Shown piece after piece: positions 18,123 through 27,029 of a stretch of DNA of 64,000 nucleotides. The translations under genes were made by a program, and so were the position numbers. Source of the stretch: CBDAUN01 sp965214875 (GTDB lineage: Bacteria; Pseudomonadota; Gammaproteobacteria; Arenicellales; JAJDZL01); NCBI GenBank assembly GCA_965214875.1, contig OZ243980.1, forward strand, positions 2,170,001 to 2,234,000, given 5' to 3'. Within the stretch, counting starts at the first letter, position 1. Each line of letters starts with the position of its first letter. Below the pieces are notes generated by a model. That model had not been told where the DNA came from, did no database searches, and saw nothing but the letters and a program-made list of their open reading frames with translations.

Positions 18123-18301
18123 GGATGCCGATGGTTTGATAGCAAGCGGCGGTCTGAAGTGCGAGTGCAATCGGCATCATCGCGGAAAATGCCGGCGCGA
18201 GCGCACAGCACAATCTGCAACTGATCGCAGGCTAGAGTCGATTGCCAGCGAACGGCCGGCATCGCACGCTTTTCGGCCAAACGGGGTCGATCATCAGCCG
18301 A

Positions 18302-19420
18302 TCAAGCGGCCAGCTTATCCCAGAAGGATTTGATTCGCTGTGTCCAGTTGCTAGCACGAGGATTATGCCGTTCGCCCCCAGATTCGACAAGATTATCGAA
18401 TTCGGCTAGCAAAGATTTCTGCTTGCTGGTCAAGCTGACCGGCGTTTCGACAACTAGGCGGCACAGCATATCGCCAATTTCCTTAGTACGCACATTGCGA
18501 ACGCCTTTTCCGCGCAGTCGCATAGTCTTGCCAGACTGGGTTTCGGGTGAAATATTGATCTTCACCTTGCCGTCAAGCGTCGGGATCTCCATGTTGCCGC
18601 CCAGGGCCGCTTTGGCGAAGCTGATCGGCAACTCGCAAAACAGATCGTCGCCGTCTCGTACGAAGATGGGATGCTTCATCAGGCGCATCTTGACGTACAG
18701 GTCACCTGCGGCGATTCCATTCGCACCTGCCTCGCCCTTACCTGCGATCCTGACTTGATCGCCATCATCAATTCCGGCAGGGATTGTCACAGACAAGCGC
18801 ACGTTGTCTCTGACCCGTCCTTGACCGCTGCAAGCGCCGCAAGGATCTGTAATGATTGTTCCGCGCCCGCGGCATTGGGGACAGGTCTGCTGCAGCACAA
18901 ATCCCATCTGACGCATATGAACTTGACCGCGTCCGCCGCAAGCGCCGCAAGTTTGAGGCTGGGACCCTTTCTTGGCACCGCCACCATCGCACTCTTTGCA
19001 TTCGATCATGGTGGGAACACGGATTTCACTCTCGATTCCTTTTGCCGCATCTTCCAAGCTGATATCCATCGTGTACTGAAGGTCGGCACCTCGCGCCTGC
19101 TGACGCTGGCGCCGGCCAGACCCGAATATATCGGAAAAAATATCGCCGAAGATATCGCCAAATCCTTCCCCTGAACTGAAACCGGCGCTGTTGGGGTCGA
19201 CACCAGCGAAGCCGAACTGATCATACCGAGATCGCATCTCGGAATTAGTCAGAACTTCGTAGGCTTCTTTGGCTTCCTTGAAACGGCTCTCCGCATCGCC
19301 ATCATCGGGGTTGCGGTCCGGATGGTATTTCATGGCGAGCCGGCGATAGGCTTTCTTGATATCGGACTCAGACGCATCCCGTGAAACGCCAAGCACTTCA
19401 TAGTAATCGCGTTGAGACAT
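18302..19420 (-). CDS. dnaJ: Chaperone DnaJ
   Basis: 372-residue type I Hsp40. The J domain carries HPD in KYHPDRN, followed by a Gly/Phe-rich linker (residues about 75-105) and four zinc-binding repeats CKECDGGG, CGACGGRG, CPQCRGRG and CGACSGQG, then the C-terminal substrate-binding domains. It stimulates DnaK ATPase activity and delivers substrates. It follows dnaK by 61 bases and is probably co-transcribed from the promoter upstream of dnaK. Confidence 0.97.
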   Translation of the reverse strand: MSQRDYYEVLGVSRDASESDIKKAYRRLAMKYHPDRNPDDGDAESRFKEAKEAYEVLTNSEMRSRYDQFGFAGVDPNSAGFSSGEGFGDIFGDIFSDIFGSGRRQRQQARGADLQYTMDISLEDAAKGIESEIRVPTMIECKECDGGGAKKGSQPQTCGACGGRGQVHMRQMGFVLQQTCPQCRGRGTIITDPCGACSGQGRVRDNVRLSVTIPAGIDDGDQVRIAGKGEAGANGIAAGDLYVKMRLMKHPIFVRDGDDLFCELPISFAKAALGGNMEIPTLDGKVKINISPETQSGKTMRLRGKGVRNVRTKEIGDMLCRLVVETPVSLTSKQKSLLAEFDNLVESGGERHNPRASNWTQRIKSFWDKLAA

Positions 19421-19481
19421 CTAGAATTTCCTATCGAAGGTCGGGTTTCAGCATTTTAGCAACTCGCAAGGCCGTAGTATA

Positions 19482-21416
19482 TCAATTGCGCTTTGTGTCG
19501 ACTTCTTCGAAATCTGCATCAATGACGTCATCTTCAGCCTGCGCACCGTCTGCATCGGTGCTTTGCGTCGCATCTGCTTGCGCTTGCTCGGCATTTTTCT
19601 GGTAGGCTTTTTCTGCCAGCGAATGACTCAGCTTGGTCAACACTTCAATTTTTCCTCGAAGTGAATCGGCATCTTCATTGGCTGACAAAGCGGACTCCAG
19701 CTCCGAAATCGCAGACTCGATCGCTTCCTTGTCCGAACCAAGATCGGCCTCGTCCAGCGACGACATGGTCTTGCGCACAGAGTGAATCAAAGCCTCTGCC
19801 TCGTTTCGCGTTTCGGCGACCTCGCGCATCTTGCGATCTTCGTCGGCATGCTGTTCCGCTTCTTGAACCATGCGCTCGATCTCGGCATCATCCAGCCCGG
19901 AACTGGATTTGATCTCGATGCGGTTTTCCTTGCCAGTCGCCTTGTCCTTTGCCGAAACATGCATGATGCCGTTCGCATCGATGTCGAACGTCACTTCAAT
20001 TTGCGGCACGCCGCGCGGTGCCGGAGGAATGTCGGTCAAGTCGAACTTGCCGAGCGATTTATTATGTGTCGCCATCTCGCGTTCGCCTTGAAGCACATGC
20101 ACTGTTACGGATGTCTGGTTATCGTCCGCGGTCGAGAACACCTGAGCCTCCTTGGTCGGAATCGTGGTGTTCTTTTTGATCAGCTTGGTGGTAACGCCGC
20201 CCAAGGTTTCAATGCCCAGCGAAAGCGGTGTCACATCAAGCAGCAGCAAGTCTTTGACATCGCCGCCTAGTACGCCGCCTTGGATCGCTGCGCCGCTTGC
20301 AACGGCCTCATCCGGATTGACATCCCTGCGCGCCGGCTTGCCGAATATCTTGGCAACCGTATCCTGCACTTTCGGCATGCGGGTCTGACCGCCGACCAGG
20401 ATCACGTCATCAATATCGTTCGCCGCAAGCCCCGCATCCTTAAGCGCGGTCTTGCATGGCGCAACCGTGCGCTGGATCAAATCGTCCACCAGCGACTCGA
20501 GCTTGGCGCGCGACAACTTGAAGTTCAAGTGTTTCGGCCCAGTCTGGTCTGCCGTGATATATGGAATATTCACTTCGGTCTGGGTGCTGCTCGACAGCTC
20601 GATCTTCGCCTTTTCGGCATCATCTTTCAATCGCTGCATGGCGAGCGGGTCTCCGCGCAAATCCATGCCGTGCATTTTCTTGAATTCGTCTGCCAGATAA
20701 TCGATCAGACGGCGGTCGAAGTCTTCGCCGCCTAAAAACGTGTCGCCATTGGTCGACAGCACCTCGAATTGGTGCTCGCCATCGACTTCGGCGATCTCGA
20801 TGATCGATATGTCGAACGTGCCGCCACCCAAATCATAGACTGCGACTTTGCGATCGCCTTCCTGCTTGTCTAGGCCATAGGCGAGCGCTGCCGCGGTGGG
20901 CTCGTTGATGATGCGCTTGACATCAAGCCCCGCAATCTTTCCTGCGTCCTTGGTCGCTTGGCGCTGCGAGTCGTTGAAGTAGGCAGGCACCGTGATGACA
21001 GCACCTTCGACGGTTGTGCCAAGATAGTCTTCAGCGGTCTGCTTCAGTTTTTGCAAGATGCGGGCGGCAACTTCCGGCGGGGCTAGTTCATTGTCTTGAA
21101 CCTTCACCCAGGCATCGCCGTTTTTCGCCTTGATGATCTTGTATGGCATCAAGTCCAGGTCTTGCTGCACCACATCCTCGTCGAACTTGCGGCCGATCAG
21201 TCGTTTGACCGCAAACAGCGTGTTATTCGGATTGTTGATCGCCTGGCGCTTGGCAGACTGGCCGACGAGAATCTCGCCCTCGCCCGAATAAGCGACAATC
21301 GAAGGCGTCGTACGATCGCCTTCCTGGTTTTCGATTATTTTTGGAGACCCCGAGGCTTCAAATATTGCGACGCAAGAATTGGTGGTACCAAGGTCTATTC
21401 CGATAATCTTTCCCAT
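19482..21416 (-). CDS. dnaK: Chaperone DnaK (Hsp70)
   Basis: 644 residues. The N-terminal phosphate motif is GIDLGTTNSCVA, followed by DLGGGTFD, the interdomain linker DLLLLDVTPLSLGIE and the substrate-binding domain. The C-terminal lid ends in the conserved DDVIDADFEEV. The N-terminal domain sequence is of the Gram-negative type. A GGGAG ribosome site lies eight bases before the ATG. It is separated from grpE by 81 bases that contain a sigma-32-like promoter. Confidence 0.98.
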   Translation of the reverse strand: MGKIIGIDLGTTNSCVAIFEASGSPKIIENQEGDRTTPSIVAYSGEGEILVGQSAKRQAINNPNNTLFAVKRLIGRKFDEDVVQQDLDLMPYKIIKAKNGDAWVKVQDNELAPPEVAARILQKLKQTAEDYLGTTVEGAVITVPAYFNDSQRQATKDAGKIAGLDVKRIINEPTAAALAYGLDKQEGDRKVAVYDLGGGTFDISIIEIAEVDGEHQFEVLSTNGDTFLGGEDFDRRLIDYLADEFKKMHGMDLRGDPLAMQRLKDDAEKAKIELSSSTQTEVNIPYITADQTGPKHLNFKLSRAKLESLVDDLIQRTVAPCKTALKDAGLAANDIDDVILVGGQTRMPKVQDTVAKIFGKPARRDVNPDEAVASGAAIQGGVLGGDVKDLLLLDVTPLSLGIETLGGVTTKLIKKNTTIPTKEAQVFSTADDNQTSVTVHVLQGEREMATHNKSLGKFDLTDIPPAPRGVPQIEVTFDIDANGIMHVSAKDKATGKENRIEIKSSSGLDDAEIERMVQEAEQHADEDRKMREVAETRNEAEALIHSVRKTMSSLDEADLGSDKEAIESAISELESALSANEDADSLRGKIEVLTKLSHSLAEKAYQKNAEQAQADATQSTDADGAQAEDDVIDADFEEVDTKRN

Positions 21417-21472
21417 GCTAGTGTCTCCCTTTCAAGAGTTCGGTAGTCAAATTTGTTTTGTAATTCAGTAGG

Positions 21473-21502
21473 ATATTTAGGCTTGAATTGAGATATTTCA
21501 AG
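21473..21502 (-). promoter_or_regulatory. Putative sigma-32 heat-shock promoter for dnaK-dnaJ
   Basis: Read on the minus strand, CTTGAAA (21496-21502) is separated by 14 bases from CCTAAATAT (21473-21481), close to the heat-shock consensus CTTGAAA-N13-15-CCCCATNT. It lies between grpE and dnaK. The same bases form an 8-base inverted repeat, GGCTTGAA and TTCAAGCC, that overlaps the grpE stop. Confidence 0.65.
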
Positions 21503-22172
21503 CCTTTTCGGAGCCATCGGCTCCGTCAGATTCGGTTTTCGAGTCCGGCGGCGGCTCGACTGGCGCGGCGGATGCCACAATCACCATAGCGGCGCGCAGC
21601 AGCCGGTCATGGATCTGAAAGCCCTTTCTGACGACGGTTAGCACGCAATTGGCGTCAACCTCGCTGGTCGGCTGCATCATGATTGCCTCATGCAAATTCG
21701 GGTCGAACTTGTCGCCGGTTTGAACCGCAATTTCTTCAACGGAGAACTTGCTCAGCACGCCAACAAGCTGTTTGCGCGTCAATTCAAGACCCTCTTTGAT
21801 CGAATCGAGCTGCGCCGCAGGCTTGCCGGTTGCGGCAGATGCCTCATTTGCCTGATCAAAGCTTTCCAACACGCTTAGCAGTTCGCCCGCAAAGCGATCA
21901 ATAGCATATTTGCGCGCATTTTGCACCTCATTGGAGGATTGCTTGCGCATGTTCTGCAGCTCGGCGACGGCGCGGACATACTTTTGCTCGAAATCCTCAC
22001 GCTCTTCAAGAGCCTGATTCAACCGCTCTTCCAAATCGGCGGAAGAATCGTCAATTTCGGTCGAATCTTGCGCCTGATCGATATCCGATGGCTGCGCAGT
22101 CGGCTTTGCGGCGTTTTTTGAGTTTGCAGAATCCTCGATCACTTCAGACTTTTTGCGCGACTTTTTAACCAT
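21498..22172 (-). CDS. grpE: Nucleotide exchange factor GrpE
   Basis: 224 residues: a charged, low-complexity N-terminal tail (KKSRKKSEVIEDSANS), a long coiled coil (LEERLNQALEEREDFEQKYVRAVAELQNMRK) and the C-terminal beta domain with GDKFDPNLHEAIMMQ and VRKGFQIHDRLLRAAMVIV. It releases ADP from DnaK. AAGGAG lies nine bases before the ATG. It lies between hrcA and dnaK on the same strand. Confidence 0.96.
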   Translation of the reverse strand: MVKKSRKKSEVIEDSANSKNAAKPTAQPSDIDQAQDSTEIDDSSADLEERLNQALEEREDFEQKYVRAVAELQNMRKQSSNEVQNARKYAIDRFAGELLSVLESFDQANEASAATGKPAAQLDSIKEGLELTRKQLVGVLSKFSVEEIAVQTGDKFDPNLHEAIMMQPTSEVDANCVLTVVRKGFQIHDRLLRAAMVIVASAAPVEPPPDSKTESDGADGSEKA

Positions 22173-22290
22173 TCGTCATGCTCTCCTTGTTTGCTAAGAC
22201 TGGAAAACGCACAGTTGTATGCGCAAAATAAGACCGCTGCGCCTGAAATTCAAGTGCAACGATCAAATTGATCTGATGATTCGAGCGAGC

Positions 22291-23322
22291 TCAGTCTTGC
22301 AGATGCGTCAGCGCGTTGCCGAGCAGCTGCGCAGTCACATCGACTACGGGGATGACCTGCTCGTATCGCATGCGGGTGGGGCCGATCACTCCGAGCACCC
22401 CGATACTCACGCCCTCAACTTCGTAGGGCGCCGTGACCACACTGCAGTCATCCAATCCATCGAAGCCAGATTCGTCGCCAACGAATATCGACACGCCGCT
22501 TGCCTTGACGCTTTGATCCAAAAGACTGAGCAGGGAGTGCCGAGCTCTGAAGGTTTCGAAAATTTTTCTTATTTTCTCGACCGCCGCAAAATCAGGCACA
22601 TTGAGCAACTTTTCTTCACCGCTCAGCATGACGGTCTCTTCGTCTTCTTCTGTAAAGACATTCCTGGCGACCGTGACGGCCGTCTCCATCAACTTGTTGA
22701 TTTGCTCGCTGTCGGATTTGATTTCATTCAGCAAGCGCTCCTTGACGCGCGATAGCGGCTGGCCCTTGTATTTTTGATTGAAAAAGTTCGCTGCCTGTTC
22801 AACCTCGGAGTCGGAAAATTTATTGTCATTGCTGATCACCCTGTTTTGCACCCTGCCGTCCTCAGTAACGAGAATCACCAAGATTCGGTTTCCCGACAAT
22901 TTCAGAAACTCGATCTGATGAAATGCGGCGACTGAAATGTTCGGCAGCACGACAACGCCGGCAAACTGCGTGACCTCCGACAATAGCTCGGACGCGGCCG
23001 TAGTCAATTCGCGAGCGTCGTTGCCTTTGGTGAAACGCTCCTCCATCTCGTCAAGCGTCATGCGATTGACTGGCTTTACGGTCAACAGCGAATCGATGAA
23101 AAATCGATAGCCCTGCGCTGTCGGCACCCGGCCTGCTGAGGTGTGCGGAGAGCGAATCAGGCCGAGATCTTCAAGGTCGGACATGACATTTCTGATAGTC
23201 GCCGGACTGAGCTGCATGCCCTGCTGCTGCGCAAGCGTGCGTGAACCGACCGGCTGCCCCAGATCGATAAATCGAGAAATGAGCATCTTCAGCAGAGATT
23301 CTGCCCGTTCATCGAGTTCCAT
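22291..23322 (-). CDS. hrcA: Heat-shock repressor HrcA
   Basis: 343-residue repressor with the N-terminal winged helix (SRTLAQQQGMQLSPATIRNVMSDLEDLGLI) and the GAF-like HrcA domain ending in IGVLGVIGPTRMRYEQVIPVVD. It classically binds the CIRCE repeat upstream of chaperone genes and needs GroEL for activity. It is the first gene of hrcA-grpE-dnaK-dnaJ. No CIRCE-type TTAGCACTC/GAGTGCTAA repeat was found by eye near these genes, so its targets may lie elsewhere. Confidence 0.95.
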   Translation of the reverse strand: MELDERAESLLKMLISRFIDLGQPVGSRTLAQQQGMQLSPATIRNVMSDLEDLGLIRSPHTSAGRVPTAQGYRFFIDSLLTVKPVNRMTLDEMEERFTKGNDARELTTAASELLSEVTQFAGVVVLPNISVAAFHQIEFLKLSGNRILVILVTEDGRVQNRVISNDNKFSDSEVEQAANFFNQKYKGQPLSRVKERLLNEIKSDSEQINKLMETAVTVARNVFTEEDEETVMLSGEEKLLNVPDFAAVEKIRKIFETFRARHSLLSLLDQSVKASGVSIFVGDESGFDGLDDCSVVTAPYEVEGVSIGVLGVIGPTRMRYEQVIPVVDVTAQLLGNALTHLQD

Positions 23323-23412
23323 TTCGTTTCTACCAAATTAAGATCGCATTGCGGCTTAAACTCGACACATAGCGGGAATAAAGTTGCCGCAATTTCCGCG
23401 CGCATTCCCCGT

Positions 23413-23440
23413 ATTATAAGAATGTGCCTGTCAATGACAA
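23413..23440 (-). promoter_or_regulatory. Sigma-70-type promoter of hrcA
   Basis: On the minus strand TTGTCA (23435-23440), 16 bases, then TATAAT (23413-23418). It lies about 90 bases before the hrcA start. The leader between them contains an inverted repeat ATTGCGGC (23348-23355) with GCCGCAAT (23386-23393), which could fold in the RNA. Confidence 0.6.
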
Positions 23441-23561
23441 TCACTTCGGGCAACTTTTCTCCAAACATGCCGTGAAGCGCAATCATCTGTGAAATACAAT
23501 TGCGGATGCGACTGTGGCGAATGTTGATCGACATTCGCCTGAATGAACTTTGTTTACTGCC

Positions 23562-24428
23562 ATGCATTCAGGTACCCAAAACATACACCGCGCCGCCATA
23601 TTCAGTACAAGCGCCAGTTCGCGAGCAAGCGAAGTGGTTGAACGAGTCGACGCTGTTTTAGCAAAACAAGGCATCGATGTTCAACGCAAGACGCTTGCCA
23701 TCCAAGAATTCAATCAGCTTGAATTGGCTGACATCGGCGAGCTCGAGCTTGCCGTTGTAGTCGGGGGCGATGGCGCTTTCCTCAATGTGGCAAGATCTCT
23801 TGCCGGCGGGAGCGCGCCTATAATCGGTGTCAATCTGGGGCGCAGGGGATTCCTAACCGATGTCTCAGTGAACGAGATCGAAGAATCGTTCAATCGCATC
23901 TTGAACGGTCGCTATGCGATCGAGAAGCGCCCTTTGATCGATGCGGAAGTTTGCGCAGCCGATTCTTCCTGCAATATAGCATGCCATGCCTTGAATGACA
24001 TTGTGGTGCACAAAACCAATATTGGCCGACTGATCGAGTGTGAAGTGTCTGTTGATGGCGAGTTCATGGCGGGACTACGGGCCGATGGCATCATTGTAGC
24101 CGCTCCGACCGGCTCTACCGCCTATGCGATGGCGGCGGGCGGTCCGATCCTGCACCCCACGCTAGATGCGCTAGAACTGATTCCGGTGTGCCCGCAAGCG
24201 CTTGGCTTGCGACCGGTGGTTGTCAACAACAGCTCAGAGATCATCATCAGGATGATCGATATCGAACCAGGCCAAGCGGTTCTTGCAGCTGACGGACACA
24301 TTCGTCAGCACCTGAACAGCAATGAATCCATTAAGTTCCGACGCTCATCTGTCGACATCGATCTGATTCGCATAGAGGGACACGGCTTCTTTAACACCAT
24401 GCGGCAAAAGCTCGGCTGGGGCGGCTGA
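23562..24428 (+). CDS. nadK: NAD kinase
   Basis: 288 residues. The catalytic GGDG motif is in AVVVGGDGAFL, followed by GVNLGRRGFLTD, the NE/D-binding motif LNDIVVHK and the conserved APTGSTAYAMAAGGPI. It phosphorylates NAD to NADP in the cytoplasm. The frame also allows a TTG start at 23550; ATG 23562 is used. It is divergent from hrcA and followed by recN, as in many gammaproteobacteria. Confidence 0.95.
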   Translation: MHSGTQNIHRAAIFSTSASSRASEVVERVDAVLAKQGIDVQRKTLAIQEFNQLELADIGELELAVVVGGDGAFLNVARSLAGGSAPIIGVNLGRRGFLTDVSVNEIEESFNRILNGRYAIEKRPLIDAEVCAADSSCNIACHALNDIVVHKTNIGRLIECEVSVDGEFMAGLRADGIIVAAPTGSTAYAMAAGGPILHPTLDALELIPVCPQALGLRPVVVNNSSEIIIRMIDIEPGQAVLAADGHIRQHLNSNESIKFRRSSVDIDLIRIEGHGFFNTMRQKLGWGG

Positions 24429-24453
24429 GCGGGCTCGCGCTGCTCGATTTGCA

Positions 24454-26121
24454 ATGATTCGCTCTCTTCACATCAAAGACTACCTGCTGGTATCTGATAT
24501 CAGCATCGAATTCGACGACGGCCTGACCGTGATCACCGGTGAAACTGGTGCCGGAAAGTCTTTAATTGTCGATTCGCTTGTGCTAGCCACTGGCGGTCGC
24601 GCTGATTCCAAAGTCGTTCGGCACGGCTGCGTCAAAGCGGAAATCGTCGCTGTCTTCGATACGCTCGACGAGCGTGCGAGACACTGGCTTGCCGAGCAGG
24701 AGCTTGAAGATGAGCAGCAATGCGTACTCCGCAGAATTGTCTACCGCGACCGGCCATCTAGGGCATTCATCAATGGCATTCCGGTTTCGATGCAAAACCT
24801 CGGCGCAATCGGGTCTTTTCTGGTCGACATACACGGACAGCACGATCACCAACTGCTGCTGAGGCAATCCGAACAGCGCCGCATCCTAGACAGCATCGCG
24901 GGACATCGCGATGCTGCGGCGGAATTGGAAAGCGTTGCGAAGTCAATCCGTCGCCTGGAATCGCAAAGAAGCAAGTCTGCAGAAAAATTGCTGCACTTGA
25001 AAGAGCGGAGGGAGCTGCTTGCACACCAAATCGGCATTTTGGAGGAGCTGCAGCCCGACCATGGCGAGTTCGCATCTTTGGAAGAAGAACTTGCGGCACT
25101 GTCAGGCGCTGAAATGCTTGCAAAGTCGCTGCATGGGATTGCCCAGCGGCTTCATTATGCAGATGAAAGCACAGTCAGCGCAGAGATTCTCAGCTGCGAA
25201 AAGGAATTAGGTTCCTTGGCAGGAATTCATTCAAATATGCAGCTGTACGCCACAATGCTTGAGGAGGCCCGGCTAAGGATCGATGACGCTGCGAGGGAGC
25301 TTCATAGCATTGCCGAGCGAACCGAGCACAATCCGCAGAAAATAGCCACAGTCAACGAACGCATGTCGGCACTGCAAGAACAGGCCAGAATTCATCACGC
25401 AAATCCCGACCACCTCGATGAAGTTCTCGCACAACTTTCCGCAGAATTGGCTTCAACCGAATCCGAACTCTTCGATGTCGAAGCTGCCGATGCGAATATA
25501 GAGAGCTTGAAATCTCAGCATCGCGCTATCGCGGCGCGGCTCACAGCGGGCCGGAAAGCAGCTGCAGCCGCGCTTGCTGCCGATGTAACCGGCTTTATGC
25601 AAAGGCTGGGCATGCAGCGCGGCTCTTTTGATGTCGCGTTAGAACCGGAACCGAACGAAAGCTTTTCCGGGTTCGGCCATGAGAATGTGAAATTTCTAGC
25701 CGCCACGAACCCGGGTGCCGAACTTGGGGAACTGGCGCGAGTGGTCTCAGGCGGAGAATTGTCGAGATTGAGCCTGGCGATTCAGGTCAATGCCTCAGAC
25801 ATGGCGGATGTCGCATCCATCGTATTCGACGAAATCGACATCGGAATTGGAGGGAGCGTTGCTGAGAGTGTCGGCAAGCTGCTTAAACGGCTCGGCGGTG
25901 CAGTGCAGGTTTTCTGCATCACGCATCTTGCGCAAGTCGCAAGTTGCGGCGACCAGCAGCTCAATGTGATCAAGTCAGGTCGCGACGCGTCGAGGATCGA
26001 AGTTCGCATGCTGAGTCATGAAGAACGAATTTCCGAGCTCGCTCGAATGCTCGGCGGTGCTAAAATAACCGCCCAAGCCACCGAGCATGCGAAGCAAATG
26101 CTTTCATCGAGCCCCCAATGA
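24454..26121 (+). CDS. recN: DNA repair ATPase RecN
   Basis: SMC-like protein of 555 residues. Walker A is GETGAGKS, then DIHGQHDHQLLL, two coiled-coil arms, the ABC signature VSGGELSRLSLAI and Walker B IVFDEIDIGIGG, and HLAQVA near the end. RecN gathers DNA ends at double-strand breaks. It starts 25 bases after nadK and overlaps the next gene by ATGA. Confidence 0.96.
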   Translation: MIRSLHIKDYLLVSDISIEFDDGLTVITGETGAGKSLIVDSLVLATGGRADSKVVRHGCVKAEIVAVFDTLDERARHWLAEQELEDEQQCVLRRIVYRDRPSRAFINGIPVSMQNLGAIGSFLVDIHGQHDHQLLLRQSEQRRILDSIAGHRDAAAELESVAKSIRRLESQRSKSAEKLLHLKERRELLAHQIGILEELQPDHGEFASLEEELAALSGAEMLAKSLHGIAQRLHYADESTVSAEILSCEKELGSLAGIHSNMQLYATMLEEARLRIDDAARELHSIAERTEHNPQKIATVNERMSALQEQARIHHANPDHLDEVLAQLSAELASTESELFDVEAADANIESLKSQHRAIAARLTAGRKAAAAALAADVTGFMQRLGMQRGSFDVALEPEPNESFSGFGHENVKFLAATNPGAELGELARVVSGGELSRLSLAIQVNASDMADVASIVFDEIDIGIGGSVAESVGKLLKRLGGAVQVFCITHLAQVASCGDQQLNVIKSGRDASRIEVRMLSHEERISELARMLGGAKITAQATEHAKQMLSSSPQ

Positions 26122-26606
26122 CACAGCCAGCAATAAAACTGACGCATCCATTCCTGCTGCGCGAAGCGCACACTAAAGATGTCGAGCAGATATACGAGCT
26201 GCTTAGCAGATTTGCTGAGCAGGAAATCATTTTGCCGCGAAGCAAATTCGAGATTCTCAATCAATTGCCGAAGTTCTCGGTCATCGAATCCGATGAATGC
26301 GTCGCCGGCTGCGCAGCTCTTGAGATCTTTACGCAAGAACTATGCGAAGTGCGCAGCCTCGCGGTGAACCCGGTCTTTGCAGGTCAAGGATACGGACGAT
26401 TGCTGGTAGAAGATCTTGTCGAACGCGCCAAAGAGCTCGGGCTTTCACGGATCATGGCGCTAACTTATGTGCCGGAGTTCTTTCACCGTCTGGGCTTTCA
26501 TACAGTGCAAAAGGAAATATTTCCGGAAAAAGTCTGGGGCGTATGTGTCAAATGCAGCAAGTTTGATGATTGCAATGAAATCGCCGTGCTAAGGGTGTTG
26601 CGATGA
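26118..26606 (+). CDS. ArgA-like GNAT N-acetyltransferase
   Basis: 162-residue GNAT protein. The acetyl-CoA loop is VFAGQGYGRLLVEDLVE, followed by ALTYVPEFFHRLGFH. The C-terminus FPEKVWGVCVKCSKFDDCNEIAVLRV, with its cysteines, is typical of short stand-alone N-acetylglutamate synthases. It would acetylate glutamate for arginine synthesis, but an unrelated substrate is possible. The ATGA overlap with recN indicates co-transcription; the gene is an insertion relative to the usual recN-bamE order. Confidence 0.8.
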   Translation: MTQPAIKLTHPFLLREAHTKDVEQIYELLSRFAEQEIILPRSKFEILNQLPKFSVIESDECVAGCAALEIFTQELCEVRSLAVNPVFAGQGYGRLLVEDLVERAKELGLSRIMALTYVPEFFHRLGFHTVQKEIFPEKVWGVCVKCSKFDDCNEIAVLRVLR

Positions 26607-26649
26607 AGACGGCATCCAGCGCATGATCGGCAAGCGAGTCCCAAGGTCG

Positions 26650-27024
26650 ATGGAGAACAGCCGTAGCCGTCTTTCCGCGGCAATTGCTGCCGCACTGCTG
26701 CTAGGATTGACAACTGCCAGCTGTCAGATTTACAGAATTGATATACAGCAAGGCCAAGACTCCGCCATCGAAAAAGCTGACGAGATTAGTGTGGGCATGA
26801 CACCGGGTGAAGTGGTAGACATCATGGGCACCCCGCTTGTGGTGGATAAATTTAGAGACAATCGCTGGGATTATCTGCATAGTCTTGGGGTCGCTGGGGG
26901 CGACCCGGTTGTCAAGCAGCGCGTAACGGTAATCTTCGAAGGCGGTCGAGTTGCCGAAGTCATCATCGTTGCAGCGCCCTCAAGCGAAGCAGGGCCGACC
27001 AGCGAAGAAACTGAGACCAATTAA
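26650..27024 (+). CDS. bamE: Outer-membrane assembly lipoprotein BamE
   Basis: SmpA/OmlA-family lipoprotein of about 124 residues. A signal peptide ends in the lipobox LTTASC, and the mature part has YRIDIQQGQ and the family's VGMTPGEVVDIMGTPLV turn, then WDYLHS and VTVIFEGGRV. It is an accessory subunit of the BAM complex in the outer membrane. ATG 26623 is an alternative start. The acidic tail ends at the edge of the accessory island, immediately before the decayed ISNCY sequence. Confidence 0.9.
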   Translation: MENSRSRLSAAIAAALLLGLTTASCQIYRIDIQQGQDSAIEKADEISVGMTPGEVVDIMGTPLVVDKFRDNRWDYLHSLGVAGGDPVVKQRVTVIFEGGRVAEVIIVAAPSSEAGPTSEETETN

Positions 27025-27029
27025 CGAAG

